A DNA stretch of 28,979 nt from Bacillota bacterium (GCA_023443285.1 JAEZVB010000034.1:1-28979); one strand, 5' to 3'. Positions 1-7,734 are shown, numbered from the stretch's first letter. Notes: generated from the sequence alone by a model not told the origin. Program-made: numbers and translations.

Positions 1-1
1 G

Positions 2-1081
2 GTGGGAGCAACCGTGGCTTCCTGTGTCAGCGGGATACCTTATCACGCCGGACGTTCCGGTTTTTCTGGTATGGATATTCCTGGTGAATGCCGTAAATTA
101 TTAGGTGATCTGCTTCAGGTACAAGAACCTAATCGGATTATTTTGGGATCTAATGCTACCCATGCCTTGAATATTGCTCTGCATGGTATACGCTTACAGC
201 CTGGTGCAGTAGTTCTTACTACTGCTGCTGAACACAATTCCGTATTACGCCCGCTGCAATATCTGTCTAAAACCCTGAAAGTAGTTGTACATATAATTCC
301 TGTAGATAGTGAGGGGCGCCTTAACCCGGAAGAATGGGAAAGAGCTATAATAAAATATACGCCGCAATTGGCAGTTTTTACCCATGCCTCCAATGTTACC
401 GGCGCTGTAAATGATGCGGAGCTGCTTGCCAAGATAGCCAAACAGGCAGGAGCCATTACCCTTCTGGACGCATCCCAAAGCCTGGGGATAATACCTGTTT
501 TGCCAGACTTATGGGGAATTGATTTGGTAGCCTTTACCGGACATAAATATCTATTAGGACCACCAGGGACAGGTGGATTATACATAGCCCCGAAAATCGA
601 CCTAGAACCAGTATGGGTAGGGGGAACCGGGGTGCAAAGTGATCTTAATGAGATGCCGCAAACTCTGCCTATCCGTTTCGAAGCAGGTACACCCAATGAT
701 CCGGCAATCGCCGGTCTGGCAACCGCGTTAACCTGGAGCGCAAATCACCTGCTTGAACCTAGCGCATTACTAACCAAAACTGAGCGGCTGGCAGCAGGCC
801 TTCTTGCTTTGGGTGCTGATGTTATCCTTACAACGCCGCCCCGTACGCCGGTTATATCCTTTACTTTTAAAACTTGGCCGATAGAAGATGTTGGCGAAGT
901 GTTGCAAAAAAGTTTTGGCATTGTTTGCCGCACCGGACTCCACTGTGCGCCGCTGATTCATACTAATTTGGGCACAGCCCCTGCTGGCACGGTACGATTC
1001 AGTCTCTCTCGGTTTACCACTGATTCGGATATTGATTACTGCCTGCAGGCAATTGGTGCGATAATTCATGAAAATGTATGA
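2..1081 (+). CDS. Cysteine desulfurase-like class V aminotransferase (5' partial)
   Basis: PLP-dependent fold-type I enzyme of the NifS/SufS-like class V family, which takes sulfur (or selenium) from cysteine as an enzyme persulfide. Counting residues from base 2, the PLP motif EHNS has H78, D156 and Q159 fit the cofactor-binding pair, the Schiff-base lysine is K182 in TGHKYLLGP, and the mobile-loop cysteine is C315 in RTGLHCAP. The usual N-terminus (a YLDNAAT-like stretch) is absent and the frame is open to the window edge, so the true start lies upstream and the GTG at base 2 is only the first codon seen. Its last bases overlap the next gene. Operon context with a radical SAM enzyme suggests sulfur delivery to that pathway, which is inference. 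Cysteine desulfurase and selenocysteine lyase activity cannot be told apart here. Confidence 0.88.
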   Translation: MGATVASCVSGIPYHAGRSGFSGMDIPGECRKLLGDLLQVQEPNRIILGSNATHALNIALHGIRLQPGAVVLTTAAEHNSVLRPLQYLSKTLKVVVHIIPVDSEGRLNPEEWERAIIKYTPQLAVFTHASNVTGAVNDAELLAKIAKQAGAITLLDASQSLGIIPVLPDLWGIDLVAFTGHKYLLGPPGTGGLYIAPKIDLEPVWVGGTGVQSDLNEMPQTLPIRFEAGTPNDPAIAGLATALTWSANHLLEPSALLTKTERLAAGLLALGADVILTTPPRTPVISFTFKTWPIEDVGEVLQKSFGIVCRTGLHCAPLIHTNLGTAPAGTVRFSLSRFTTDSDIDYCLQAIGAIIHENV

Positions 1082-1382
1082 ATGTAAGAAGGTCGAGAAT
1101 TGTTTTAGCGGTACCCATATTTATGAATATAGGCTCCCTTTTAAAGTTAAAGAAGAGATTATTGAATGTTTTGGGGCGTTTGGTTCTATTAAATACCATA
1201 AAAATTTTCCGCGACCTTGTTTTCAGGTTGTCACTAAGAGTGGAACCACCATCAAAGGCGTTATTACCGACAATGTGATTAAAGTGAGTTTTCCAACAGG
1301 AAATCCTCAGGAAAGCAAAGAACACTTTGAGCTCTTTTTAGAAGAATTACTTCGAAACCAGATGGCTGATGGGGAGAGATAG
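1068..1382 (+). CDS. Small conserved-looking protein of unknown function
   Basis: A 104-residue cytoplasmic protein with no signal peptide or membrane segment, whose family I do not recognise. It has three cysteines (C6, C12 and one in the motif PRPCFQV) and a mixed alpha/beta composition, with charged helices near the N-terminus and at the C-terminus (FELFLEELL). It overlaps the upstream aminotransferase gene by 14 bases, and its end overlaps the ribosome binding site of the radical SAM gene, so translation of the three is probably coupled. A second ATG two codons in (base 1074) is an equally possible start. The cysteines and position between a sulfur-mobilising enzyme and a radical SAM enzyme make a carrier or accessory role thinkable, but nothing in the sequence proves it. 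Confidence 0.7.
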   Translation: MKMYECKKVENCFSGTHIYEYRLPFKVKEEIIECFGAFGSIKYHKNFPRPCFQVVTKSGTTIKGVITDNVIKVSFPTGNPQESKEHFELFLEELLRNQMADGER

Positions 1383-1383
1383 C

Positions 1384-2784
1384 TTGCCTATGGATGACAA
1401 TAAAGAAATAAGAGAAATTGTGCTCTCTACAACGCATAGTGTTTGTCCTGAATGTTTAAAGCGAATTCCAGCAACTCGGGTGGCAAAAGGCAAGAAAGTT
1501 TTTTTGCAAAAATCCTGTCCCGAGCATGGCGAATATGAAGTTTGTATTTGGGAGGGCGCTCCTGACTATATAAGCTGGACAAATGCGCAAGTACCAACTG
1601 CGCCGCCGGTGTGTGCAACTGAGGTCAGTCAGGGTTGTCCTTTTGATTGCGGCTTATGTTCGGATCACCGCCAGCAAACTTGCTGCGTGCTGCTAGAAGT
1701 GACAAATCAATGTAATCTGCATTGCCCAGTCTGTTTTGCCGCCGCTACGCCGACCGACAGGAAAGAGCCTGGACTTGATGTTATTGCTGGTTGGTATAAG
1801 ATGCTCATGAACAGCGGCGGACCATATAATATCCAATTATCCGGCGGTGAGCCTACTGTACGGGATGATTTGCCTGACATCATTGCCTTAGGGAAAAAAC
1901 TGGGTTTGGTTTTTTTTCAAGTCAATACTAATGGCCTGCGCCTGGCAAACGATGAACAATATGTTGCTAAGCTAAAAGCAGCAGGCCTTAATTGCGTTTT
2001 TTTGCAATTTGATGGTGTAAGCGACAGTGTCTACAACAAACTGCGGGGAAAAAATCTGTTTGCACTCAAACAACAAGCTATTGAAGTGTGTGCTGCTCAT
2101 GATCTCGGAGTAGTGCTTGTGCCAACCTTGGTGCCAGGGATAAATGATAGTCAGATTGGCGATATTTTGCGGTTTGCCATTAGTAAGATGCCTGCTGTGC
2201 GGGGAGTCCATTTTCAGCCGATCAGCTATTTCGGCAGATACCCAACTGAGCCGAAAGACAGTGACAGAATTACACTTCCCCGGGTTTTGCGCGAAATTGA
2301 AAACCAGACAGATGGCCAAATGAAAGCAGCACATTTTCGGCCACCAGGCGGTGAACATGCTCATTGCTCTTTTCATGGCAACTTTGTCTTACTGCCTGAT
2401 GGGCAACTAAAGCCTTTACTACCGGAAACCACAAGCAACTGCTGCTGTCATAGTAAACCTGGAATTGATGGCGCAAAACGTGCCAGACAGTTTGTTGCCA
2501 GGCAATGGTCAGCTCCACCTGGAACCGGCAGCTATCGTAAAGAACAGATTACTACGCAAGCCGGTGTTGGTAATATATCCAGTTTAGATACGTTTTTGGA
2601 ACGAGTAGGCACTTACACGCTTGCCATATCAGGTATGGCGTTTCAGGATGTTTGGACCTTGGATCTGGAACGGTTGCAACAGTGTTTTATTCATGTGGTG
2701 TCACCGGATAATACTCTAGTTCCTTTTTGTGCTTATAACCTTACTAACAGGCAAGGAAAAGCGCTATATCGGAGGGGAAAATGA
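1384..2784 (+). CDS. Radical SAM protein, Tes/TrsS-like architecture
   Basis: Radical SAM enzyme. The N-terminus has a zinc-ribbon-like CPEC (C21, C24) followed by CPEHG (C45), then GCPFDCGLC (C85, C89, C92), and then the radical SAM cluster motif CxxxCxxC as C110, C114 and C117. The glycine-rich SAM-binding motif follows as QLSGGEPT. The C-terminal part has further cysteines (EHAHCSFHG, SNCCCH) that could bind an auxiliary cluster. This order matches archaeal tetraether lipid synthase-like proteins and, from memory, the bacterial TrsS family. I set the start at TTG 1384 because GGGGAGAG (1371-1378) lies just upstream and would be inside the frame if ATG 1369 were used; ATG 1390 is the alternative. 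The stop overlaps the next start as ATGA. The substrate is unknown. Confidence 0.85.
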   Translation: MPMDDNKEIREIVLSTTHSVCPECLKRIPATRVAKGKKVFLQKSCPEHGEYEVCIWEGAPDYISWTNAQVPTAPPVCATEVSQGCPFDCGLCSDHRQQTCCVLLEVTNQCNLHCPVCFAAATPTDRKEPGLDVIAGWYKMLMNSGGPYNIQLSGGEPTVRDDLPDIIALGKKLGLVFFQVNTNGLRLANDEQYVAKLKAAGLNCVFLQFDGVSDSVYNKLRGKNLFALKQQAIEVCAAHDLGVVLVPTLVPGINDSQIGDILRFAISKMPAVRGVHFQPISYFGRYPTEPKDSDRITLPRVLREIENQTDGQMKAAHFRPPGGEHAHCSFHGNFVLLPDGQLKPLLPETTSNCCCHSKPGIDGAKRARQFVARQWSAPPGTGSYRKEQITTQAGVGNISSLDTFLERVGTYTLAISGMAFQDVWTLDLERLQQCFIHVVSPDNTLVPFCAYNLTNRQGKALYRRGK

Positions 2785-4133
2785 CAGTTGGCATGCCGAT
2801 TACACCTTTAGACGAATGGATAGTGGGAAAAATAGGAGCTGCCGACAGGCCGTTGGCACAAACCAAGCTAAAGTCTTACCAACTGGCTCGCTTACAAGAA
2901 ACTATTGCTAAAGCACAAAGCCTTAGTCCCTTTTACCGACGGCATCTGGCAAGTTGCCAGCCAGCTTGCCTTAACCGGCTGGAGGATATTGCCGATTATC
3001 CTTTCACAACTGCGACAGATTTGACAGAACATGCACGTGAAATGGTATGCGGTTCACAGAGTCAAATCAGCCGTGTGGTAACACTGGCGACCTCAGGGAC
3101 TACCGGAAAACCTAAGCAGGTTTATTTCAGCAAGTATGACCAGGAACTGACAATTGATTTTTTTGCTTGTGGTATGTCGACCCTAGTGGGAGCAGGCGAT
3201 AAAGCTCTGATTTTGCTACCTGGAGAACGTCCAGGCAGCGTAGGTGAACTTTTGCTGCAAGGCTTGAATCGTATAGGTGCAATTCCTGTTGCTTATGGTC
3301 TTGTAGATGATCTGGCTGGCGCTGTACAGACAATGTGTCGTGAGCAGGCGACCTGCCTTGTGGGTGTGCCTGCACAGGTTTTGGCAATGGCTCGGTATTG
3401 GGAAAAATGGGACAAGAGTACATGGAAGCCACGTTGCGCTTTGGTAAGCACCGACTATGTTTCTGGTGCCATTGTTAATGAAATTAGGCGTATTTGGAAT
3501 TGTGAAGTATTTGATCATTACGGTATGACTGAAATGGGGCTTGGCGGGGGGCTGGAATGCGCCGCTCATACAGGCTGCCATTTGCGGGAAGCCGATTTAT
3601 ATTTCGAAATTATCGACCCGGTTTCGGGAGTAGCTCTGCCGGACGGCGAGTATGGCGAGGTGGTTTTTACCACCCTGACACGGCAAGGTATGCCGCTTGT
3701 CCGTTACCGGACAGGAGATATTTCGCGGTTTATTACTGAGCCATGTCCTTGTGGCAGTAAATTGCGGCGTTTGGAACGCATACGTTGCCGGAAGGATGGC
3801 TTGATACACTTGCCACAAGCAGGGACATTTGTGATGGCAGATTTTGATGACGTGCTGTTTGGCTTACCTGGAGTTACTAATTTTACAGTAACTGTTATTA
3901 AAGCTGCGCCCCTTATAATAAAAATAGTTGTCGAGGTAGTGCCTGGCCAGCCATTGCCGGATAAATTCCGGATTTTACAGGCTGCGCGTCAATTACCGGT
4001 TGTTAGGGAAGCCGAGGAGCAAGGCAGCATTGTACTTGCCGGAGAATTTACGCGCAAATTGCTAATACCTCCCGGTAAACGCAGCATCCAGGTAACTGAC
4101 ATAACAGAGGAGGCAGTGCTGCATGTCAAATAA
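2781..4133 (+). CDS. PaaK-like AMP-dependent CoA ligase / adenylate-forming enzyme
   Basis: Adenylate-forming enzyme of the phenylacetate-CoA ligase branch, which activates a carboxylate with ATP and usually transfers it to CoA. The ATP loop is TSGTTGKPK (residues 104-112). The adenylate site reads YGMTEMGLGGG, and the hinge region has YRTGDISRF followed by CPCGSKLRRLERI. At 450 residues it is full length for the family. The C-terminal domain is more divergent than in the second PaaK-type gene of this window (10426-11664), so phenylacetate is not a safe substrate guess. The ATG start overlaps the radical SAM stop and follows GGAGGGG. From memory it resembles the DVU_1553-type ligases that accompany TrsS radical SAM proteins. 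The acid it activates is unknown. Confidence 0.85.
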   Translation: MTVGMPITPLDEWIVGKIGAADRPLAQTKLKSYQLARLQETIAKAQSLSPFYRRHLASCQPACLNRLEDIADYPFTTATDLTEHAREMVCGSQSQISRVVTLATSGTTGKPKQVYFSKYDQELTIDFFACGMSTLVGAGDKALILLPGERPGSVGELLLQGLNRIGAIPVAYGLVDDLAGAVQTMCREQATCLVGVPAQVLAMARYWEKWDKSTWKPRCALVSTDYVSGAIVNEIRRIWNCEVFDHYGMTEMGLGGGLECAAHTGCHLREADLYFEIIDPVSGVALPDGEYGEVVFTTLTRQGMPLVRYRTGDISRFITEPCPCGSKLRRLERIRCRKDGLIHLPQAGTFVMADFDDVLFGLPGVTNFTVTVIKAAPLIIKIVVEVVPGQPLPDKFRILQAARQLPVVREAEEQGSIVLAGEFTRKLLIPPGKRSIQVTDITEEAVLHVK

Positions 4134-4740
4134 AAGGCTTATATATTTGATGCGTCATGGGGAAATTATGACAGAGAAGCATGTGCGACGATATATTGGT
4201 CAAATTGATATTCCGCTTTCTCAGGAAGGAATACGCCAGGCGCTCCTGGTGCAAACACTGCTTGCCAATCAGGAATTTTCTGCCGTATTTTGCAGTGATC
4301 TCATGCGTTCGGTTGCTACCGCTAGAATCATTACCGAGCATGTAACCGTTTCGCCAACAATTAGGCGTGACTTGCGGGAAATTAGCATGGGGGAATGGGA
4401 AGGGAAAACTTTTAAGGAAATTGAGCAGCTCTACCCGACAGAATATGTGGAACGCGGCAAAAATATCGTCAATTATCATATTCCGGGAGGCGAAAACTTC
4501 GCCGACTGTCAAACCAGGATTCTGGCGGCATTTGCCGATTTGCTGAATACTTCTGACGGGACTATTTTAATTGTAGGACATGCCGGCATCAATCGCATAA
4601 TTTTGTGTTATATCTTGGGTATGCCACTGGAAAATATTTTTCGCCTTACACAGGATTATGGCTGCATGAATATACTGGTTGCCGATAAAAACCAATACCA
4701 TATCAAGCTATTAAACGGCTTGCCGACGCCTGGAGTGTAG
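4123..4740 (+). CDS. Histidine phosphatase family protein (CobC/phosphoglycerate mutase-like)
   Basis: Histidine phosphatase of 205 residues. The catalytic motif is LMRHGE with H12, followed by the phosphate-pocket segment CSDLMRSVATA, the family acid motif REISMGEWEGKTFKEIE, and the second histidine in IVGHAGINR. Known members include alpha-ribazole phosphatase (CobC) and phosphoglycerate mutase-like enzymes; substrate cannot be read from sequence. Its start overlaps the ligase gene by 11 bases and is preceded by GAGGAGG (4107-4113), so it belongs to the same operon and is probably the last gene. In this setting it may remove a phosphate from a pathway intermediate, which is inference. No clear terminator follows. 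Confidence 0.85.
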   Translation: MSNKRLIYLMRHGEIMTEKHVRRYIGQIDIPLSQEGIRQALLVQTLLANQEFSAVFCSDLMRSVATARIITEHVTVSPTIRRDLREISMGEWEGKTFKEIEQLYPTEYVERGKNIVNYHIPGGENFADCQTRILAAFADLLNTSDGTILIVGHAGINRIILCYILGMPLENIFRLTQDYGCMNILVADKNQYHIKLLNGLPTPGV

Positions 4741-4850
4741 TAAAATACATTCCAGTTTTTTTATTTTCTAGTTTTTTCAAAAGATATTCAAAAAAATGGA
4801 GCGCATAATACAATCATAGCCCCAAACAAAAAGAAAAGGGATGATTGAAA

Positions 4851-5651
4851 ATGAATAAAAAAAGATTATGGTTATTGGCAATAAGTATGGCAACAATGGT
4901 TACGGCAAACGGAGTTGTAATGGCTGCTACAACTGATAAACAAGATATTCCAACTAACAAATGGCATCACAGCCAAAACGAAAAAGGGCAGTTCGGTAAA
5001 AGAAGCCAGCCGCCGATGGGATTTCATGAAAATATAAAAGCTTTGCTGGAATTTTTGAAAATCGATGAACAAACGTTTGCATCTAAAGCCAAAGACGGCA
5101 AAACACTAGCTGAAATTGCTAAAGAACAAGGAATCTCTGAGCAGTCGCTTACCAGCTTTATGGTTGAGCAAATGACAGCACGCATTGATAATGATGAAAA
5201 AGAAGGACGACTTCCGCCAGGGGTTGATGCCGTCCAAATGAAAGCCAATATCGAAAAGCGTGTGGCCGACATAATCAATGGAAAAATGCCAAAGCACAAA
5301 CCGGATCACGGCCACATGCACCACCCACTGTTTGATAATACCAAGCTGCTCGAATTGTTACACATGGATAAGGAATTTTTTGTATCAGAAATGCATGCCG
5401 GTAAAACTTTAGCAGCCATTGCCCAGGAACACAATGTTTCTGAGCAGCAACTAACTGCTTTTCTGACTACCCAAATAACCGAACGCATCAATGAAGATGT
5501 AAAAACCGGACGCATCCCGGAAGAACGGGCAAACCAAATGAAAGCCGATATGGAAAAACGTATAACTGACATGATTAATGGCAAGGCACCCCGATATGAA
5601 CATCGGCATATGCCTATGGGGCCAAATCTATTCCAAATCAGCAGTTATTGA
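4851..5651 (+). CDS. Secreted protein with two ~85-residue repeats, frameshifted before a third
   Basis: Exported protein with a Sec signal peptide: basic MNKKR, a hydrophobic stretch to about residue 24, and a likely cut at VMA-AT (after residue 25). The mature part holds two tandem repeats, about residues 60-146 and 161-246. Each has a leucine-rich opening (LLEFLKID / LLELLHMD), a GKTLAxIA segment, a SEQxLT segment, and a charged helix ending in INGK. The frame ends 20 residues after repeat 2, but a third repeat continues in the -1 frame (next entry), so one base seems lost near 5634-5638 in CAAAT. Start ATG 4851 follows AAGGG; a TTG six bases earlier is in frame but lacks spacing. Histidine- and methionine-rich linkers between repeats might bind metal. 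Function unknown. Confidence 0.75.
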   Translation: MNKKRLWLLAISMATMVTANGVVMAATTDKQDIPTNKWHHSQNEKGQFGKRSQPPMGFHENIKALLEFLKIDEQTFASKAKDGKTLAEIAKEQGISEQSLTSFMVEQMTARIDNDEKEGRLPPGVDAVQMKANIEKRVADIINGKMPKHKPDHGHMHHPLFDNTKLLELLHMDKEFFVSEMHAGKTLAAIAQEHNVSEQQLTAFLTTQITERINEDVKTGRIPEERANQMKADMEKRITDMINGKAPRYEHRHMPMGPNLFQISSY

Positions 5652-5929
5652 GCCTCCTCAACATAGACGCTGAAAATTTGAAAACCGAAATGGACGGAGG
5701 CAAATCATTACTGACAATTGCTAATGAACGCGGTGTCAGTGAACAGAGTCTCAAAGAATTAATGCAAAACGAGATGGAGCAGCGCCTGGATCAGGCTGTA
5801 AAAGCAGGCAAAATACCCTCAGACAAGGCTGAGCAAATCAAAACTGCTATGGCAAATCGTATCGACGATATGATTCATGGCAAAATTCCCATGCCAAAAC
5901 ATCCCCGTGGTCCCCAGCCTCAACAATAA
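5648..5929 (+). CDS. Third repeat of the upstream secreted protein, out of frame (probable gene fragment)
   Basis: About 93 codons encoding a third copy of the repeat in the preceding gene: SLLNID, GGKSLLTIANERGVSEQSLK, IHGK. The homologous reading extends left of the TTG at 5648 as NQQLL, from 5636, in a frame -1 relative to the upstream gene. Without the frameshift the two would form one secreted protein of about 360 residues ending in a proline-rich tail. As it stands this piece has no ribosome binding site and no signal peptide. The TTG overlaps the upstream TGA, so re-initiation is conceivable but would make a cytoplasmic fragment. A true one-base deletion or a sequencing error is more likely. 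The repeat itself is certain; separate expression is doubtful. Confidence 0.5.
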   Translation: MSLLNIDAENLKTEMDGGKSLLTIANERGVSEQSLKELMQNEMEQRLDQAVKAGKIPSDKAEQIKTAMANRIDDMIHGKIPMPKHPRGPQPQQ

Positions 5930-5940
5930 CTAAGTAAAAG

Positions 5941-5985
5941 AAAACTAGTGCTGTTACTGAAATTAAGTAACAGCACTAGTTTTTT
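5941..5985 (+). terminator. Strong intrinsic terminator
   Basis: A perfect 15-bp stem, ACTAGTGCTGTTACT (5944-5958) with its complement at 5966-5980, a 7-base loop, and a run of T after it; flanking AAA and TTT can extend the stem. It lies 12 bases after the repeat-protein frame ends, which supports the view that the transcription unit runs through the frameshift to here. Confidence 0.92.
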
Positions 5986-6095
5986 CTTGCAAAATAAAGT
6001 GGTTTTATATCAGTTGTTATCAAACAGTGCAGAACAAAAAGGAAAAGATCGTTTTTTATGGAATAGTATAGAAAACATCATTGGGAGGTATCTGC

Positions 6096-6956
6096 GTGCT
6101 AAGAGATAAATTAGGTAAGTCTTTTGTTTATTCAACCGAATTAGGTGGGATAAACGGTACTGATATTGAAGAGAGTATTGCCAAAGTCAACGAGTATTCC
6201 GGATTGGATGCTCTCAATATTCATGATTGCCCGAACGCCCGGCTGCGAATGAATTCGGTAATGGCAGCTGCAGTAATTAGCAAGGCAACCGGTATGGAAA
6301 CCATTCCCCATTTTACCTGCCGTGATCGTAGTTTGTTGGGAACTCAGGCTGATTTGCTCGGAGCGCATGCGTTAGGTATTCGTTATTTGCTGCCAACAAC
6401 TGGCGATGGTCCGCAGCATGGCCCATACCAGTCCAGTGGCGTCTATGATTATAATTCAGCAAGGTTAATTGAACTAATAAAAGGCCTTAATCAAGGAAAT
6501 GATGCCAATGGCGAAGTATTCAAAGGACAAACTCAGTTTACAGTAGCTGCTACGGCTACGCCGGCAGCCGTCAATCTGGATGCGGAAATGATTACTTTAC
6601 AAAAAAAGGTTAACGCAGGCGCCGATTTTTTTCAAACCCAGCCTATTTATGATGCTGAGCAGGCAATGCAATTTTTAGCCAAAGCCAAAGTTCTCGGTAA
6701 ACCAATATTATTAGGTATAATGCCTTTGAAAAGTTTAAAAATGGCTGAATTTGTCAATAAGAATGTGGCCGGAGTAACCGTACCGCAAAATATACTTGAT
6801 GAAATGCAAGCTGGAAAAACAGGCTTTGAGGTAGCTTGTGAGTTTATCAAACAGATTTATCAACAAGTTGACGGACTGCACATCTTTGGTATGGGCGATG
6901 TCGCCGTAACCAACAAACTTATTGCCTTTACCAAAGAACTGCAAAGCCAGCAGTAA
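6096..6956 (+). CDS. Methylenetetrahydrofolate reductase family protein (MetF-like)
   Basis: TIM-barrel protein of 286 residues resembling flavin-dependent 5,10-methylenetetrahydrofolate reductases, which make methyl-tetrahydrofolate for methionine synthesis or the Wood-Ljungdahl pathway. Supporting motifs are the N-terminal acidic strand STELGG (E15), PHFTCRDR, the segment LLGAHALGIRYLLPTTGDGP for flavin binding, and FFQTQPIYD near the end of the barrel. GTG 6096 is chosen because GGGAGG (6083-6088) sits 7 bases before it; the longer frame from TTG 6081 would contain that site. The gene stands alone between two hairpins. No metV partner, folate gene or corrinoid gene is adjacent, so a catabolic or methionine role cannot be decided. 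It is close to the standalone form of the reductase domain found in bifunctional homocysteine methyltransferase/MTHFR proteins. Confidence 0.82.
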   Translation: MLRDKLGKSFVYSTELGGINGTDIEESIAKVNEYSGLDALNIHDCPNARLRMNSVMAAAVISKATGMETIPHFTCRDRSLLGTQADLLGAHALGIRYLLPTTGDGPQHGPYQSSGVYDYNSARLIELIKGLNQGNDANGEVFKGQTQFTVAATATPAAVNLDAEMITLQKKVNAGADFFQTQPIYDAEQAMQFLAKAKVLGKPILLGIMPLKSLKMAEFVNKNVAGVTVPQNILDEMQAGKTGFEVACEFIKQIYQQVDGLHIFGMGDVAVTNKLIAFTKELQSQQ

Positions 6957-7003
6957 GAAATAATTAGACTTAGCAGTAATTTTATTCTTTAGTAATATAA
7001 CCG

Positions 7004-7048
7004 GCAATGCATGAGCATCAACCGACTAACGGGGGACTCATGCATTGC
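7004..7048 (+). terminator. Perfect 12-bp hairpin after metF-like gene, possible terminator
   Basis: GCAATGCATGAG (7004-7015) pairs exactly with 7037-7048 across a 21-base loop. It lies 48 bases after the reductase gene. Only a weak T-rich stretch follows, so intrinsic termination is uncertain; a processing or protein-binding site is possible. Confidence 0.45.
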
Positions 7049-7088
7049 TTGTTGGTGGCATTTACCACATAAAAAGCTCGTAGTATTG

Positions 7089-7097
7089 TGCTATAAT
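7089..7097 (+). promoter_or_regulatory. Extended -10 promoter for the lipoprotein gene
   Basis: TGCTATAAT is a perfect extended -10 element (TG at 7089-7090, TATAAT at 7092-7097) about 55 bases before the lipoprotein start. No good -35 box lies at the expected distance, which extended -10 promoters can tolerate. Confidence 0.55.
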
Positions 7098-7152
7098 GTA
7101 GCTGTATCTTGTTACCATAATATAATCAGGAAAGGATGGATATGAGTTACTT

Positions 7153-7611
7153 ATGAGATACAAATATTTTTTAGTTGCAGTACTTATGATGGCTCTGCTA
7201 ACTACGGCAGGCTGTGGTGGCGGTTCTGATCTTAAACGGCAGGCTAACCTATCACCGGAAGCAGTAATACAAACCTTCTTCGATGCTGCTAAAGGCAATC
7301 GCATGAATGAGGCTGCACTGTATGTGTCGCCAACATCTGTAGGAGATACACAAACCGTACTAAAATTTGTTACCGGGCAGAGCAGTGCTACGATAAAAAA
7401 TGCTAATTTGCTCTCAGTCAAAATTGTAGCGCAGCAAGGTAATTATGCTGCCGCGTTGGCTACTTTGCAAACTGAACAAAATTCCCTTAGTGTTATCTTT
7501 AAGCCAGTTGGTCTAGAGAAAATCGATGGGGAATGGTATATTGTCGACTATGATCAGATTTTCCGCGAGGCAAAATATAACATATTAGCTCAACTGCTTA
7601 AACGTATTTAA
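7153..7611 (+). CDS. Small lipoprotein of unknown function
   Basis: A 152-residue protein with a lipoprotein signal: MRYKY, a hydrophobic stretch, and lipobox TAGC with the lipidated cysteine at residue 21, followed by GGGSD. It is therefore expected on the outer face of the cytoplasmic membrane or in the envelope. The mature part (VIQTFFDAAKGNRMNEAALYV, then a beta-rich half ending in GLEKIDGEWYIVDYD) resembles the NTF2-like/DUF4878-type fold of small lipoproteins, a weak resemblance judged by eye. The clear ribosome binding site AAAGGA (7131-7136) is better placed for a four-codon frame at 7142, whose TGA overlaps this ATG, so translation may be coupled. A terminator follows at once, so it is monocistronic. 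Confidence 0.8.
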   Translation: MRYKYFLVAVLMMALLTTAGCGGGSDLKRQANLSPEAVIQTFFDAAKGNRMNEAALYVSPTSVGDTQTVLKFVTGQSSATIKNANLLSVKIVAQQGNYAAALATLQTEQNSLSVIFKPVGLEKIDGEWYIVDYDQIFREAKYNILAQLLKRI

Positions 7612-7612
7612 C

Positions 7613-7658
7613 CAAAAAAACGAAGCGCTTCCTAATGGGGCGCTTTCGTTTTTTAATT
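7613..7658 (+). terminator. Intrinsic terminator after the lipoprotein gene
   Basis: AACGAAGCGC pairs with GCGCTTTCGTT, with one bulged base, over a short loop; A-rich sequence precedes and a T run (TTTTTT) follows. It begins 2 bases after the stop codon. Confidence 0.85.
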
Positions 7659-7665
7659 ATATATA

Positions 7666-7695
7666 TTGACAAATGGAAGTCCGCTATGATTAAAT
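7666..7695 (+). promoter_or_regulatory. Putative promoter of the T-box/ior operon
   Basis: A perfect -35 TTGACA at 7666-7671. The best -10 at a fitting distance is TTAAAT (7690-7695, spacer 18), in an AT-rich stretch with other possible -10 boxes. It lies about 60 bases before the first paired part of the T-box leader. Confidence 0.5.
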
Positions 7696-7734
7696 TATAT
7701 TATAGTAAAGTAGAGTTTAAAATTATATGGTAAA

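Noticed and set aside
115..696. Long minus-strand open frame opposite the aminotransferase gene
   Set aside because: It is the shadow of a well-supported gene on the plus strand, with no ribosome binding site and no domain likeness. The same applies to the other antisense frames, such as 1972-2376, 3216-3581, 7777-8085 and 22899-23246.
1384..2784. Selenocysteine in the radical SAM protein
   Set aside because: The frame has no internal TGA; the candidate positions (C100, C101, C110) are ordinary cysteine codons.
5634..5651. Programmed -1 ribosomal frameshifting in the repeat protein
   Set aside because: The bases around the shift (TTC CAA ATC AGC) do not form an X XXY YYZ slippery heptamer and no stable hairpin follows at the right distance.
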